Source of the DNA: Promicromonospora sp042731755
Lineage (GTDB): Bacteria; Actinomycetota; Actinomycetes; Actinomycetales; Cellulomonadaceae
Assembly: GCF_042731755.1 (NCBI RefSeq)
Contig: NZ_JBHWLR010000007.1
Location: forward strand, 124,001-188,000
Length of the DNA stretch: 64,000 bases
Reading direction: 5' to 3'
Below are positions 34,701-41,617 of the stretch, piece after piece. The translations under genes and the position numbers were made by a program. How positions within the stretch are numbered: the first letter of the stretch is position 1; each line of letters opens with the position of its first letter. Below the pieces are notes generated by a model, which was not told the DNA's origin, did not search any database, and saw only the letters and a list, made by a program, of their open reading frames with translations.

Positions 34701-36403
34701 ACGCCGTGCTTCGAGCCCTCGATGACCATGCGCGCCAGGCGCGGGTCCATCGGGAGCTGCGCGAGCGTGCGGCCCACCTCGGTGAGCCGCGTGACGCCGT
34801 CGACCTCCTCCAGCGCGCCCAGCTCGGTGAGGAGCTGCACGCCGTCGCGGATCGCGCGCGTGTCCGGCGGTTCGACGAAGGGGAACCGGGCGACGTCGTC
34901 GGGCGTGCTGACCACGCCGACCGAGATCATCTGCAGCAGCACCGACGCCAGCGAGGTGCGCAGGATCTCGGGCTCGGTGAACTCGGGCCGCCCGTCGAAG
35001 TCCTCCTGCGAGTAGAGGCGGATCGCGATGCCGTCGGCCACCCGGCCGGAGCGGCCGCTGCGCTGGTTGGCGGAGGCCTGCGACACCGGCTCGATCGGCA
35101 GCCGCTGCACCTTGGTCTGCTTGGAGTAGCGGCTGATGCGCGCGGTGCCGGGGTCCACGACGTAGTGGATGCCCGGGACGGTCAGCGACGTCTCGGCGAC
35201 GTTCGTGGCCAGCACGATGCGCCGCGAGGCGTGCTGCTGGAAGACGCGGTGCTGCTCCGCGCTCGACAGCCGCGCATACAGCGGCAGGATCTCGACGTGC
35301 TGCGGGTGCTTCGGGTCGCGGGCGCGTTCCTTGAGGTGGCCGGCGAGGCCGTCGGCGGCGTCGTGGATCTCACGCTCGCCGGAGAGGAAGACGAGGATGT
35401 CGCCGCTGCCCTCCCGCATCAGCTCGTCGCAGGCATCGATGATGCCGGTGACCAGGTCCTTCTCCTCGTCGCCGCGCGCCTTGCCCTTCTTCTTCGGGCC
35501 GCCCTGGTCGCGGCCCGACGACGCCGGCCGGTCGCCGTCCGTACCCGTCTCGCCCTCGTCCGGCGAGAGCGGCCGGTACCGGATCTCGACCGGGAACGTG
35601 CGGCCGGAGACCTCGACTATCGGGGCGAGGTCCGGCAGCACGTCGGTGACGTACTCGGGCGCGCCGCCCCGCCCGGCCAGGGCCGCGGGGGAGAAGTGGC
35701 CGGCGAACCGCTCGGAGTCGATGGTGGCCGACGTGATGATCAGCTTGAGGTCGGGCCGCTGGGGCAGCAGCCGCGACAGGTAGCCGAGCAGGAAGTCGAT
35801 GTTGAGGGACCGCTCGTGCGCCTCGTCGATGATGATCGTGTCGTAGGCGAGCAGCTGCGGGTCGCGCTGGATCTGGGCGAGCAGGATGCCGTCGGTCATG
35901 ACCTTGACCAGCGTCTCGTCGCTGGACTGGTCGGTGAACCGGACCTGGTAGCCGACCACGCCGCCGAGCTGGGTGCCGAGCTCCTCGGCGATGCGCTCCG
36001 CGACGGTGCGCGCGGCCAGGCGGCGGGGCTGGGTGTGGCCGATCTGGCCCGTCCGGCCGCGCCCCAGCTCCAGCGCGATCTTGGGGATCTGCGTCGTCTT
36101 GCCCGAGCCGGTCTCGCCGGCGACGATCACGACCTGGTTGTCCCGGATCGCCGCGGCGATGTCCTCGCGCCGGGCCGAGACGGGCAGCTGCGCCGGGTAG
36201 GTGATGGGCGGCATCTCGACGGCGGCGCGCTTGGCGGCCGCCGCCTCGAGCTGTGCGGTGGTGACGCGCTGCGGCCCGGAGCGGCGCGGGCGGCGGCCCT
36301 GGTTGTCCGACCGCCTGCCCGAGCCGCGCCGACGGTTCCGCCCTCCGCCCGGGCGACCGCGATCGCCGTCGGACACGGGGGAGGAGGAAGGCTCGGTACT
36401 CAC
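31739..36403 (-). CDS. hrpA: ATP-dependent RNA helicase HrpA (DEAH box) with palindromic insert
   Basis: This 1554-residue DEAH helicase has a basic, disordered N-terminus of about 60 residues. Motif I is GETGSGKTT near 95, DEAH is IIDEAHERS near 190, and SATI follows. Motif VI is QRSGRSGRV. The HA2/ratchet region comes next and a long C-terminal DUF3418-type extension continues to the end. HrpA unwinds RNA and helps resolve stalled translation. Unusual: about residues 1120-1265 form a Gly/Ala/Ser/Val linker containing PRADAFTGPRGPSTSGRDT, encoded by an 82-bp palindrome also found in another gene of the window. Codons around it switch to GCT/GGT/TTG. The GTG at 36403 follows a GGGGGG stretch; ATG 36430 is an alternative. 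Confidence 0.92.
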   Translation of the reverse strand: MSTEPSSSPVSDGDRGRPGGGRNRRRGSGRRSDNQGRRPRRSGPQRVTTAQLEAAAAKRAAVEMPPITYPAQLPVSARREDIAAAIRDNQVVIVAGETGSGKTTQIPKIALELGRGRTGQIGHTQPRRLAARTVAERIAEELGTQLGGVVGYQVRFTDQSSDETLVKVMTDGILLAQIQRDPQLLAYDTIIIDEAHERSLNIDFLLGYLSRLLPQRPDLKLIITSATIDSERFAGHFSPAALAGRGGAPEYVTDVLPDLAPIVEVSGRTFPVEIRYRPLSPDEGETGTDGDRPASSGRDQGGPKKKGKARGDEEKDLVTGIIDACDELMREGSGDILVFLSGEREIHDAADGLAGHLKERARDPKHPQHVEILPLYARLSSAEQHRVFQQHASRRIVLATNVAETSLTVPGIHYVVDPGTARISRYSKQTKVQRLPIEPVSQASANQRSGRSGRVADGIAIRLYSQEDFDGRPEFTEPEILRTSLASVLLQMISVGVVSTPDDVARFPFVEPPDTRAIRDGVQLLTELGALEEVDGVTRLTEVGRTLAQLPMDPRLARMVIEGSKHGVAREVAIVAAALSIQDPRERPAEQRAQADQLHARFADPRSDFLTYLNLWEYVREQQHLLSSSAFRRQCKAEYLNFLRIREWQDVVAQLREMAKPLGIEMSFQPKHRRPAGAERPVPVQDDAEPEPTSYRQTWDDDTIHRSLLAGLLSQLGMQDTGEVKASAVAHLRGAQREIALKRAKKQARNEYIGARGARFAIFPGSPLSKKPPVWIMAGELVETSRLWARDVARVQPEWAEELAGPLAKRTYSDPHWSSKQGAAMCTEKVLLYGVPIVSDRRVLWAKVDPEAAREMFVRHALVQGEWTTHHRFFHDNRALLEEAGELEARSRQRGLVADEDDLFAFYDERVPDSVVSAAHFDRWWSQARKETPDLLTFTMEQLVGDASVDTAQFPETWPQGELSLPLTYQFQPGSDADGVTVHIPVAVLARVVPDGFDWMVPGLLEELTVATIKSLPKTVRRELVPAPDVARDVVAWLRAEAPAWEDIARAGDMAEPYTAAFTRAVRALRDVVVPAEVWDDERVSRLPRHLRVTFRVVEERGRGRSASAVVLDESKDLVLLQRKLAGRAEAAVRSAVKGAVGRALAEARAAAVAGGAGAASVGAGAEGEDPRADAFTGPRGPSTSGRDTSARGSSSSAPSVGASPSVVGGRGPRGGVGNGGVGVDGLAGGSVVGEQSGLTTWPGGLPDGGVLPGSVATDVGAGVVVRGFPALVEEVAPKVKGQARSVGVALRILADENAQASAHAAGVRRLLVSEAALGTGRITSRWTGTQSLTLAASPYPSTEALVADLQLAAVVSLTSATDEARYDTPPGGIDAATVRSAAAYGDALAFVRKHLEDEVHRVVGHVVAALSASRTLEAEVRASGSLALLNTLQDLREHRASLIHDGFVSATPPRRLPHLARYLRADSHRLTKATENPARDSDLAWRIGDVTAAYEKAQATYAAGAPDAARAAELAEVRWMLEELRVSLFAQQLGTDGPVSEKRIRKVLAPGGW
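32819..32900 (-). repeat. Protein-coding palindromic element, copy 1 (in hrpA)
   Basis: Perfect 19-bp arms (GAAGACCCCCGCGCGGACG on the hrpA strand, with its exact complement) enclose a 42-bp core at 32839-32880, and one extra C-G pair extends the stem. The core has a nested palindrome, GGGCCCCAGGGGGCCC (32858-32873). The element keeps the hrpA frame open and encodes PRADAFTGPRGPSTSGRDT. The 42-bp core is identical at 57322-57363 in an unrelated gene. Confidence 0.85.
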
Positions 36404-36453
36404 AACCCCCCATTCTCCCAGGAACGGCAAGATGATTTGCCGCGCGGTCCGCT

Positions 36454-38040
36454 CTAGCCGGCCTCCGCCGCGTTCAGCAGGTCCAGCGCGCCCTGCTGGC
36501 AGCCGTGTCCCGTCGCGGGCCGCACGAGCGGCCCGGCCCAGTGCGGGCCGTACATGCCGAGCGCGTCGCGGTCGTTCCCGTACGCCGCGTCGGCCTGCCG
36601 GTCGAGGTAGGCGCCGTACGGTCGGTCGGCCAGGTAGGCGTTGAGCTTGCCCAGGCCGCGCACGTAGGCGCCCTTGAACGAGGCGCCGTCGCTGTTGCAG
36701 TCGTCGCCCTCGTTCACCTCGCGGAGGATCCCGCCGGGGTTGAGGTACGAGGACGTGGTCGAGGCGTCGGCCAGGTCCCGGGCGGTCTCCAGCAGCGCCG
36801 CGTCACCGGTGGCCCGGTGCAGCTCGGCCAGGGCGCCGAGGATCACGCCCTGGTTGTACGTCCAGGTGGGCTGGCCGTTGTTGGCGCACGAGTCGTTCAG
36901 CCCGTCGTTGACCAGGTGGCCCGAGTTGATCATCCCGCTGTCCCGGAACCACTCCCACCCCTCCACCGCTCGCTGGCGGTAGGTGGTGTCGCCCGGGATG
37001 CGGTTGTGCAGCGCCGCGTTGAGCTGGACGTACAGCTCGTTGGTGATGGCGTTCTTGTAGGCGATGCCGGTGTTCCACTGCACGCCGCCGCCGCACTTGT
37101 CGGTCCAGTAGGCGCGCATGTGGTCGGCGTCGGCGCGGGCGGTGCTCAGGTACCGGCTGTCGCCGGTCAGGTCGTACGCGGCGACCCAGGCGAGGCCCCA
37201 CCAGCCGGTGTCGTCCAGGTACTCGTTGCGGAACTGGCCGTCGCGCGCGTTCACGTTCTTGTCGTAGGTCTGCGCGATCGCGTACCGGTAGCTGTTCATC
37301 CCACTGATCCGGGCGTTGTCGACGACGGCGGTCAGCGCGTTGGCGCCCGTCCACCAGCCGTTGGTCTCGAACAGGCCCGTGTTCCGGTCCCAGAGCATCA
37401 TCAACGCGGTGGCGGCCTGCGTCGACCGGCTCCACGCGTTGCGGTCGTTGCGGGCCCAGGCCGTGCAGGCGATCTCGGCCCGGTCGCCCGCCTTGCCGCA
37501 GACGCGCAGCGCGCCGACGCCGGTGTTGTTCCAGTCGTCGACGTTGTACATCTGCGTGCGCCAGCCCGTGGAGCCGCCCGGGACGGTCGTGGCGCCGAGC
37601 CGGCTGCCGGACGCCCAGGTCTTTCCGCCGTCGAACGAGCGGTCCAGCCAGACCTCGTCGCCCGGCTGGCCGCCCTCGACCGAGCCCCAGCCCATGACGT
37701 CGGGGTCCGAGACGTGCAGCCGGAGGGTCCGACCGTGGATGGTGGCGGTCACGGGCACCCGGTCGCCGGTCGCGGACCCGGGGTCCCTGGCGTCGCAGTA
37801 GATGTCGCAGATCACGGCCAGAGCCGTCGGGGCGGCTTGCGCCGCGGGCACGGCCGTGGCCGCGGACGCCGCCGCGGCGTCGGCCTGGGCCGGGGGAGCG
37901 GCGGCGAACGGCACCGCCAGCAGGCCTACGGCGGCGAATGCCGCGGCGAGCCCGCCGGCCCGTCGCCCGGGACGTGCGCCGGGGTGTCTCCTGATGCGTC
38001 GGTGCGGGCGGTGCGAGGGCGTCTCTGACAGCGTTGTCAT
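36454..38040 (-). CDS. Secreted glycoside hydrolase family 76 (alpha-1,6-mannanase type)
   Basis: This 528-residue enzyme has a long signal region (basic start, then GGLAAAFAAVGLLAVPFAAAPPAQA). About 110 residues of a Cys-containing N-terminal domain follow (CDIYCDARDP), then the alpha/alpha barrel of GH76. The catalytic Asp pair is seen in YLDDTGWWGLAWV near residue 277. Other family features are AQTYDKN, GGGVQWNTGIAYKNAITNELY and WTYNQGVILGALAEL. GH76 enzymes cut alpha-1,6-mannan of yeast cell walls or mannosyl glycans. An inverted repeat at 38168-38185 upstream may be its operator. Cell location is extracellular. Confidence 0.92.
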   Translation of the reverse strand: MTTLSETPSHRPHRRIRRHPGARPGRRAGGLAAAFAAVGLLAVPFAAAPPAQADAAAASAATAVPAAQAAPTALAVICDIYCDARDPGSATGDRVPVTATIHGRTLRLHVSDPDVMGWGSVEGGQPGDEVWLDRSFDGGKTWASGSRLGATTVPGGSTGWRTQMYNVDDWNNTGVGALRVCGKAGDRAEIACTAWARNDRNAWSRSTQAATALMMLWDRNTGLFETNGWWTGANALTAVVDNARISGMNSYRYAIAQTYDKNVNARDGQFRNEYLDDTGWWGLAWVAAYDLTGDSRYLSTARADADHMRAYWTDKCGGGVQWNTGIAYKNAITNELYVQLNAALHNRIPGDTTYRQRAVEGWEWFRDSGMINSGHLVNDGLNDSCANNGQPTWTYNQGVILGALAELHRATGDAALLETARDLADASTTSSYLNPGGILREVNEGDDCNSDGASFKGAYVRGLGKLNAYLADRPYGAYLDRQADAAYGNDRDALGMYGPHWAGPLVRPATGHGCQQGALDLLNAAEAG

Positions 38041-38167
38041 CGGTTCTCCCTGTGCTCGTACTTCGTCCGTCGATGGAGAGTGGAGCAGTGCGAACGCGGC
38101 CCGCGGGCCGCGGCCCGACCAGACTCACGGCAATTGCGTGATCAGTCAACAGTCCCCGGTCGTCACG

Positions 38168-38185
38168 ATGGGGATCGCTCCCCAT
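38168..38185. promoter_or_regulatory. Inverted repeat between divergent GH76 and coupled unknown genes
   Basis: ATGGGGA and TCCCCAT form perfect 7-bp arms around TCGC. The site lies about 130 bases upstream of the GH76 start and 74 bases upstream of the short ORF at 38259, so it could control either direction. A second perfect palindrome, GCGGCCCGCGGGCCGC, lies at 38096-38111. Function is inferred from position only. Confidence 0.35.
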
Positions 38186-38258
38186 GTTGCCCCGGTCGCC
38201 CGCCGCCTAGGCTGCCGAAAATCCCTGTGACATGCGGGGACGCCGGAGAGGGAGCTGG

Positions 38259-38309
38259 ATGGCTGAGCAGCGCAGGGTCGATGTCGGCACGGCGGAGGGC
38301 ATCCGATGA
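38259..38309 (+). CDS. Possible 16-aa upstream peptide
   Basis: The ORF reads MAEQRRVDVGTAEGIR, with GGAGAGGGAG just upstream of its ATG. Its TGA overlaps the ATG of the next gene (ATGA). Unlike the leaders near 7.8 and 10.1 kb it has a strong ribosome site and no 14-bp element. The downstream gene has its own GGAGGG site inside this ORF, so coupling is optional. Confidence 0.35.
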   Translation: MAEQRRVDVGTAEGIR

Positions 38310-38740
38310 GCCCGGAGACCATCGCCCGCTCGGTCCAGCGGTTGAACGCCGCGGGAGTCGGCTGGCCCACGACGCGGCGCGTCGCCATCACGGTGCGGCT
38401 GGCCGGGCTCGCCGACGTCATCGCGCTCGGCGAGGCGGTGGTGCATGGGCCGGCGGCGACCCGTGCCGCCGTCGGGGACGTGCTGCGCACGGTGGGCCAG
38501 GAGTCCGACCCGGCCGCCGCGCTCCGCGAGATCGCCAAGGTCCAGCGTGTGCTGTCGGTGATGGGGCCGCCCGCGCCGGCGCGGCTCGAGCCCGCGCCCC
38601 CGCGGCCCGAGGCGGGAGCCGGTACCGAGGAACCGGCCGAGACCCCTGCCCGAGACGAGCCCCCGGGGCCACGCCCCCTGCCGGTCCGCCCGGTGCGTAC
38701 GACCGACCAGGCGCCGTCCTCCGCCGAAGGGCCGGCGTGA
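38306..38740 (+). CDS. Protein of unknown function, coupled gene 1
   Basis: This is a 144-residue protein. The first ~85 residues are helical with normal composition (IARSVQRLNAAGVGWPTTRRVAITVRLAGLADVIALGEAVV and AALREIAKVQRVLSVMG); the last 60 are Pro/Glu-rich and probably disordered. It has no signal or membrane segment. GGAGGG lies six bases before the ATG. Its TGA overlaps the GTG of the next gene, so the two products may form a pair. Family not recognised. Confidence 0.6.
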   Translation: MSPETIARSVQRLNAAGVGWPTTRRVAITVRLAGLADVIALGEAVVHGPAATRAAVGDVLRTVGQESDPAAALREIAKVQRVLSVMGPPAPARLEPAPPRPEAGAGTEEPAETPARDEPPGPRPLPVRPVRTTDQAPSSAEGPA

Positions 38741-39324
38741 GCCTCAGCGACCTCGTCGACCTGTGCGAGAGCCGGATCGACGAGCTGAGCCGGCGGCGCC
38801 AGGGCTTCGAGCACCTCGACGTCCCGGAGTACGTCGAGATCCTGGTCGGCGACCTGCGCGCCGCGGCGTCCGACTGGGAGGTGGCCGCCGGCCACCTGCC
38901 CGGCGGGAGCCCCGCGGAGGTCCGCGGCCGCGCGCGGGCCGTCCGGGACGCCGCGACGGGCCTGCGGACCATGGGCACCGCCCTGCGCGGCCGCCCCGCC
39001 GTGGTCGCCGGGACACACGGCCTCGACGCCGTGGCCGACACCTTCGACGGGTACGCGGCGGCCCTGGAGTCCGGCCGGACGCTCCACACCACCGGCGTCG
39101 CGCGGCTGCGTGTCGCCCGGCACCTGGCCGGAGGGCTCTCCTCGGTCAGCGGGAGCGCCCGACCCGACGAGGTCGACGCGCTGTCCCGGTCGGCCCTCGC
39201 CGTCGTCGACGCCGCGTGCGCCGGGTACGCCGCCTGCCGGGACGCCTACCAGGCCGTGCTGGACGCCGAGGAGGTGCTGCGCCGAGCCCTCGCCCACCTG
39301 CCGGGCGCCCAGGTCACGCGGTGA
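38737..39324 (+). CDS. Helical protein of unknown function, coupled gene 2
   Basis: The protein is 195 residues and mostly alpha-helical: DLVDLCESRIDELSRRRQGFEHLDVPEYVEILVGDLRAAASDWEVAA, then a long AVRDAATGLRTMGTALRGR-type helix and a final ALAVVDAACAGYAACRDAYQAVLDAEEVLRRAL. The length and helical-bundle character resemble WXG100/ESX-associated helper proteins, but no WXG motif or secretion gene is present, so I give no function. The GTG start overlaps the stop of the preceding gene. Confidence 0.6.
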   Translation: MSLSDLVDLCESRIDELSRRRQGFEHLDVPEYVEILVGDLRAAASDWEVAAGHLPGGSPAEVRGRARAVRDAATGLRTMGTALRGRPAVVAGTHGLDAVADTFDGYAAALESGRTLHTTGVARLRVARHLAGGLSSVSGSARPDEVDALSRSALAVVDAACAGYAACRDAYQAVLDAEEVLRRALAHLPGAQVTR

Positions 39325-39387
39325 CGTGGGCTCCGGGCAGCAGAGGCGGCGCGGCCAGCAGGGACGCGGTCAGCACGGACGGCGCGG

Positions 39388-40062
39388 TCAGTATGAGCAG
39401 GAGCTCAGCAGCGGCTGGAGCGCGGCCTTCTCGGCAGCGTCCACGCTCAGGCCCCACCGCGACTTCGTGTGGATCCACATCTTCGAGTAGGCGCAGCGCT
39501 TGCTCGCGAGCGGCGGGACCCACTCGGCGGGGTCCTTGTCGCTCTTCGAGCTGTTCACCTCGGCCGTGACCGCGATGAGCTGCGGCCCGGTGAGGTCGTT
39601 CGCGAAGTCCTGCCGCCGGGCCGTCGTCCACGTGCTCGCGCCCGAGTACCAGGCCTCGGCCAGCGCCACGACGTGGTCGATCGAGATGTCGGCCGGCGCG
39701 GTCCGGGTCTGGCCGTCGTACTCGCTGTACCAGCTGCCCGACGTCGGGTAGCAGTCGCTGCCCACCACCACGCCGTCGCCGTCCCGCTTCAGGACGGTCT
39801 CGCGGGTGGTGCACCCGTTCACGGTGACCCAGTGCGGGAAGAGGGCGCGGTCGTAGGGTGCGGACGCGCTCTCGGCGCGCACCGGCAGCGCGTCGAGCTC
39901 CGACTGCGCCACCGCCTTGGACGGGAGGCCGGGCGGGTAGGCGCTCGCGGCCTGGGGCTGCACCGTCACGAGGAGCGCGACGAGCGCCAGGGTCGTGACC
40001 GACGCGACCAGGTGACGGACGCGAGACCCACGGGGGTCCGGGTGGACGACGAGCTGCGACAT
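39388..40062 (-). CDS. Secreted HNH nuclease (GmrSD C-terminal type)
   Basis: This 224-residue exported protein has a signal peptide (residues 1-41, LVASVTTLALVALLVTVQPQAASAYP). The domain has the DUF1524/GmrSD-type HNH layout: GWTVNGCTTR-like start (TVNGCTTRETVLKRDGDG), IDHVVALAEAWYSGAS with the catalytic His, NDLTGPQLIAVTAEVNSSKSDKDPAEWVPP with the Asn, and CAYSKMWIHTKSRWGL. Such secreted HNH proteins are widespread in actinobacteria and are thought to degrade extracellular DNA. The ATG at 40062 gives a proper signal peptide, with GGAAGG upstream. No immunity gene is seen, as expected for an exported nuclease. Confidence 0.85.
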   Translation of the reverse strand: MSQLVVHPDPRGSRVRHLVASVTTLALVALLVTVQPQAASAYPPGLPSKAVAQSELDALPVRAESASAPYDRALFPHWVTVNGCTTRETVLKRDGDGVVVGSDCYPTSGSWYSEYDGQTRTAPADISIDHVVALAEAWYSGASTWTTARRQDFANDLTGPQLIAVTAEVNSSKSDKDPAEWVPPLASKRCAYSKMWIHTKSRWGLSVDAAEKAALQPLLSSCSY

Positions 40063-40301
40063 GGGACAGACCTTCCTCGAGACCGACCTGGGCCCGTTCA
40101 TGGTCGAGGCGCCCGATGACACCCAAATGACCACCATGTGTAGGTTAGCGAAATTTCACCCGGTCTGGTGGGTTACGGGGTCTGGCGCGGCGGCGAACGG
40201 CACGAGGTCCGCCCCCGCCGGCCGGCCCGGCACGGCGTCTGGGGAGAGACCGTGCGGGGAAGGGCTCGGTGGGAGCGGACCTCGGAGGGGCCGCGAGCAG
40301 C

Positions 40302-40829
40302 TCAGACGGCGCCGGCGGTGAGCAGGCCGAAGTAGTAGCCGATGCCGACGAGGATCAGGGCACCGACGGTCTCGACGATGGCGAGCGCGAGGCCCCAGCG
40401 GGCGAGCCACAGGTCGAAGCCCTCCTTGCCGGCACGGACGACCGCGATGGCGTTCAGGATCACGCCGATGATCGGCAGGGCCGCGAGGAAGAAGGTGACG
40501 AGGCTGAAGACCGTGGTCTGCGGGTCCTCCTCCTCCTCGACGACGGCGGTCGCGGTCGCGGCGACGGCGGTCACGGCAGCCGGGGCGGCGACCTCGGTCG
40601 TGGTGGCGACCGGAGCCTCGACGGCGGGGGCTACGGGGGCGGTCTCGGCGACGACGGCCTCGGCGACGGGCGCCTCGGTGGCCGGCGCGGCGGCCGGGGC
40701 CGCGGACTCTGCCTTCGCCTCGGACGTCGCCGCCGGCTCGGCAGGCTCGGTCTCCACGACCTCCGGGGCAGCCGCGGCCGCGCTCTCTTCGGTCGTGGCC
40801 TCGGGGGTCGTGGTGTCGGGCGTGGTCAT
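40302..40829 (-). CDS. Ala/Glu-rich membrane protein, DUF4190-like paralog A
   Basis: The protein has 175 residues. The first ~105 are a low-complexity Ala/Pro/Glu/Thr sequence, probably disordered. The rest holds two to three membrane helices: DPQTTVFSLVTFFLAALPIIGVILNAIAVVRAGKEG, then WGLALAIVETVGALILVGIGYYFGLL. This C-terminal part is paralogous to the whole of the gene at 41028-41300. DUF4190-like proteins are small membrane proteins without a known activity. Confidence 0.65.
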   Translation of the reverse strand: MTTPDTTTPEATTEESAAAAAPEVVETEPAEPAATSEAKAESAAPAAAPATEAPVAEAVVAETAPVAPAVEAPVATTTEVAAPAAVTAVAATATAVVEEEEDPQTTVFSLVTFFLAALPIIGVILNAIAVVRAGKEGFDLWLARWGLALAIVETVGALILVGIGYYFGLLTAGAV

Positions 40830-41027
40830 GGTGGAAGTGCTCCCCTGGTTGCAGGTAGTCGGAAATGTCAGGCCATATTGTGGAGTATCCCAATGGTCTT
40901 GGATAGACCGATATCAGGCCTCAGAAGCGGCAGAGGCCGCCGCCCCCGCAGGAGCGACAGCCTCTGTGCTGTGGACGGTGCCGCCGGGCGCGCACGTGGG
41001 CGCCCGAGGCGCGCGACCTCAGGTCAC

Positions 41028-41300
41028 CTACGCGCCGGCCGGCAGGGAGAGCGCCGCGACGACGCCCAGTCCCACGAAGACCAGGTACAGCACGGTGAAG
41101 ATGATCGAGAGGGCCAGACCCCACTTCGCGAGCTTGCTGTCGATACCCGTCTTGCCGGCCTTCGACACGGCGATCGCCGAGAGGATGATCCCGATCGGGG
41201 GCGCGACGAACGCGAGGATGAAGCCGACGATCGCGAGGACGTTCGCCTGCGGGTCCTGGACGGTGCCCTCGACTGCGGGTGCGTTGGGAGTCTCGGTCAT
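41028..41300 (-). CDS. Small membrane protein, DUF4190-like paralog B
   Basis: This 90-residue protein consists of a short polar start and two to three membrane helices (NVLAIVGFILAFVAPPIGIILSAIAVSKAGKTG, then WGLALSIIFTVLYLVFVGLGVVAAL). The pattern 'DPQ..V..IV.F.LA...PIIG.IL.AIAV..AGK.G.D..LA.WGLAL' is shared with the larger neighbour at 40302, so they arose by duplication. AAAGGAAG lies six bases before the ATG. A GGCCTC/GAGGCC inverted repeat near 40917-40938 may end the transcript. Confidence 0.65.
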   Translation of the reverse strand: MTETPNAPAVEGTVQDPQANVLAIVGFILAFVAPPIGIILSAIAVSKAGKTGIDSKLAKWGLALSIIFTVLYLVFVGLGVVAALSLPAGA

Positions 41301-41617
41301 GGGGGACTTCCTTTCACGGCCACACTTCCGGCCGCTCGGTTGCGGGCGCCAGCGCGCCCGTACGGACCCGGGTCAGTGTGAAGCATCCGGAGATGTACCA
41401 GGAAGACTTCATTGCGTTGTACGCCCGAATCGTTACTCTTGTCGATCGTGGGTCGTCATCGGCGTCCGCGTAGAGCGTCTTCCCTCCGAGAGGGTGGTTC
41501 ACCTGCGCGCCGATAATTACCCCACCTGAGTTCACCAGATCGTGATACTGCTGTGTAAGGATCCGAACGGCATGCACCGCGCACGACGAGGCAGTGCACC
41601 GACCGAGGGGGAGACGC
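41301..41617. other. Intergenic promoter region between divergent genes
   Basis: These 317 bases separate the - strand DUF4190-like gene from the + strand carboxypeptidase gene. I see the ribosome sites of both genes and AT-richer stretches, such as GATAATTACC near 41510, that could hold -10 elements. I found no gene, RNA or repeat here. Confidence 0.4.

Noticed and set aside
30917..36457. Very long open frame on the + strand opposite hrpA, running on from the end of the ChW gene
   Set aside because: It is antisense to a clearly conserved helicase, is Arg/Pro-rich without any domain, and is expected as a GC-rich shadow of the real frame.
40861..41027. Short G/C palindromic stretches between the two DUF4190-like genes
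   Set aside because: Stems are short and imperfect (best is GGCCTC/GAGGCC), so no confident terminator or RNA gene is called beyond a mention.
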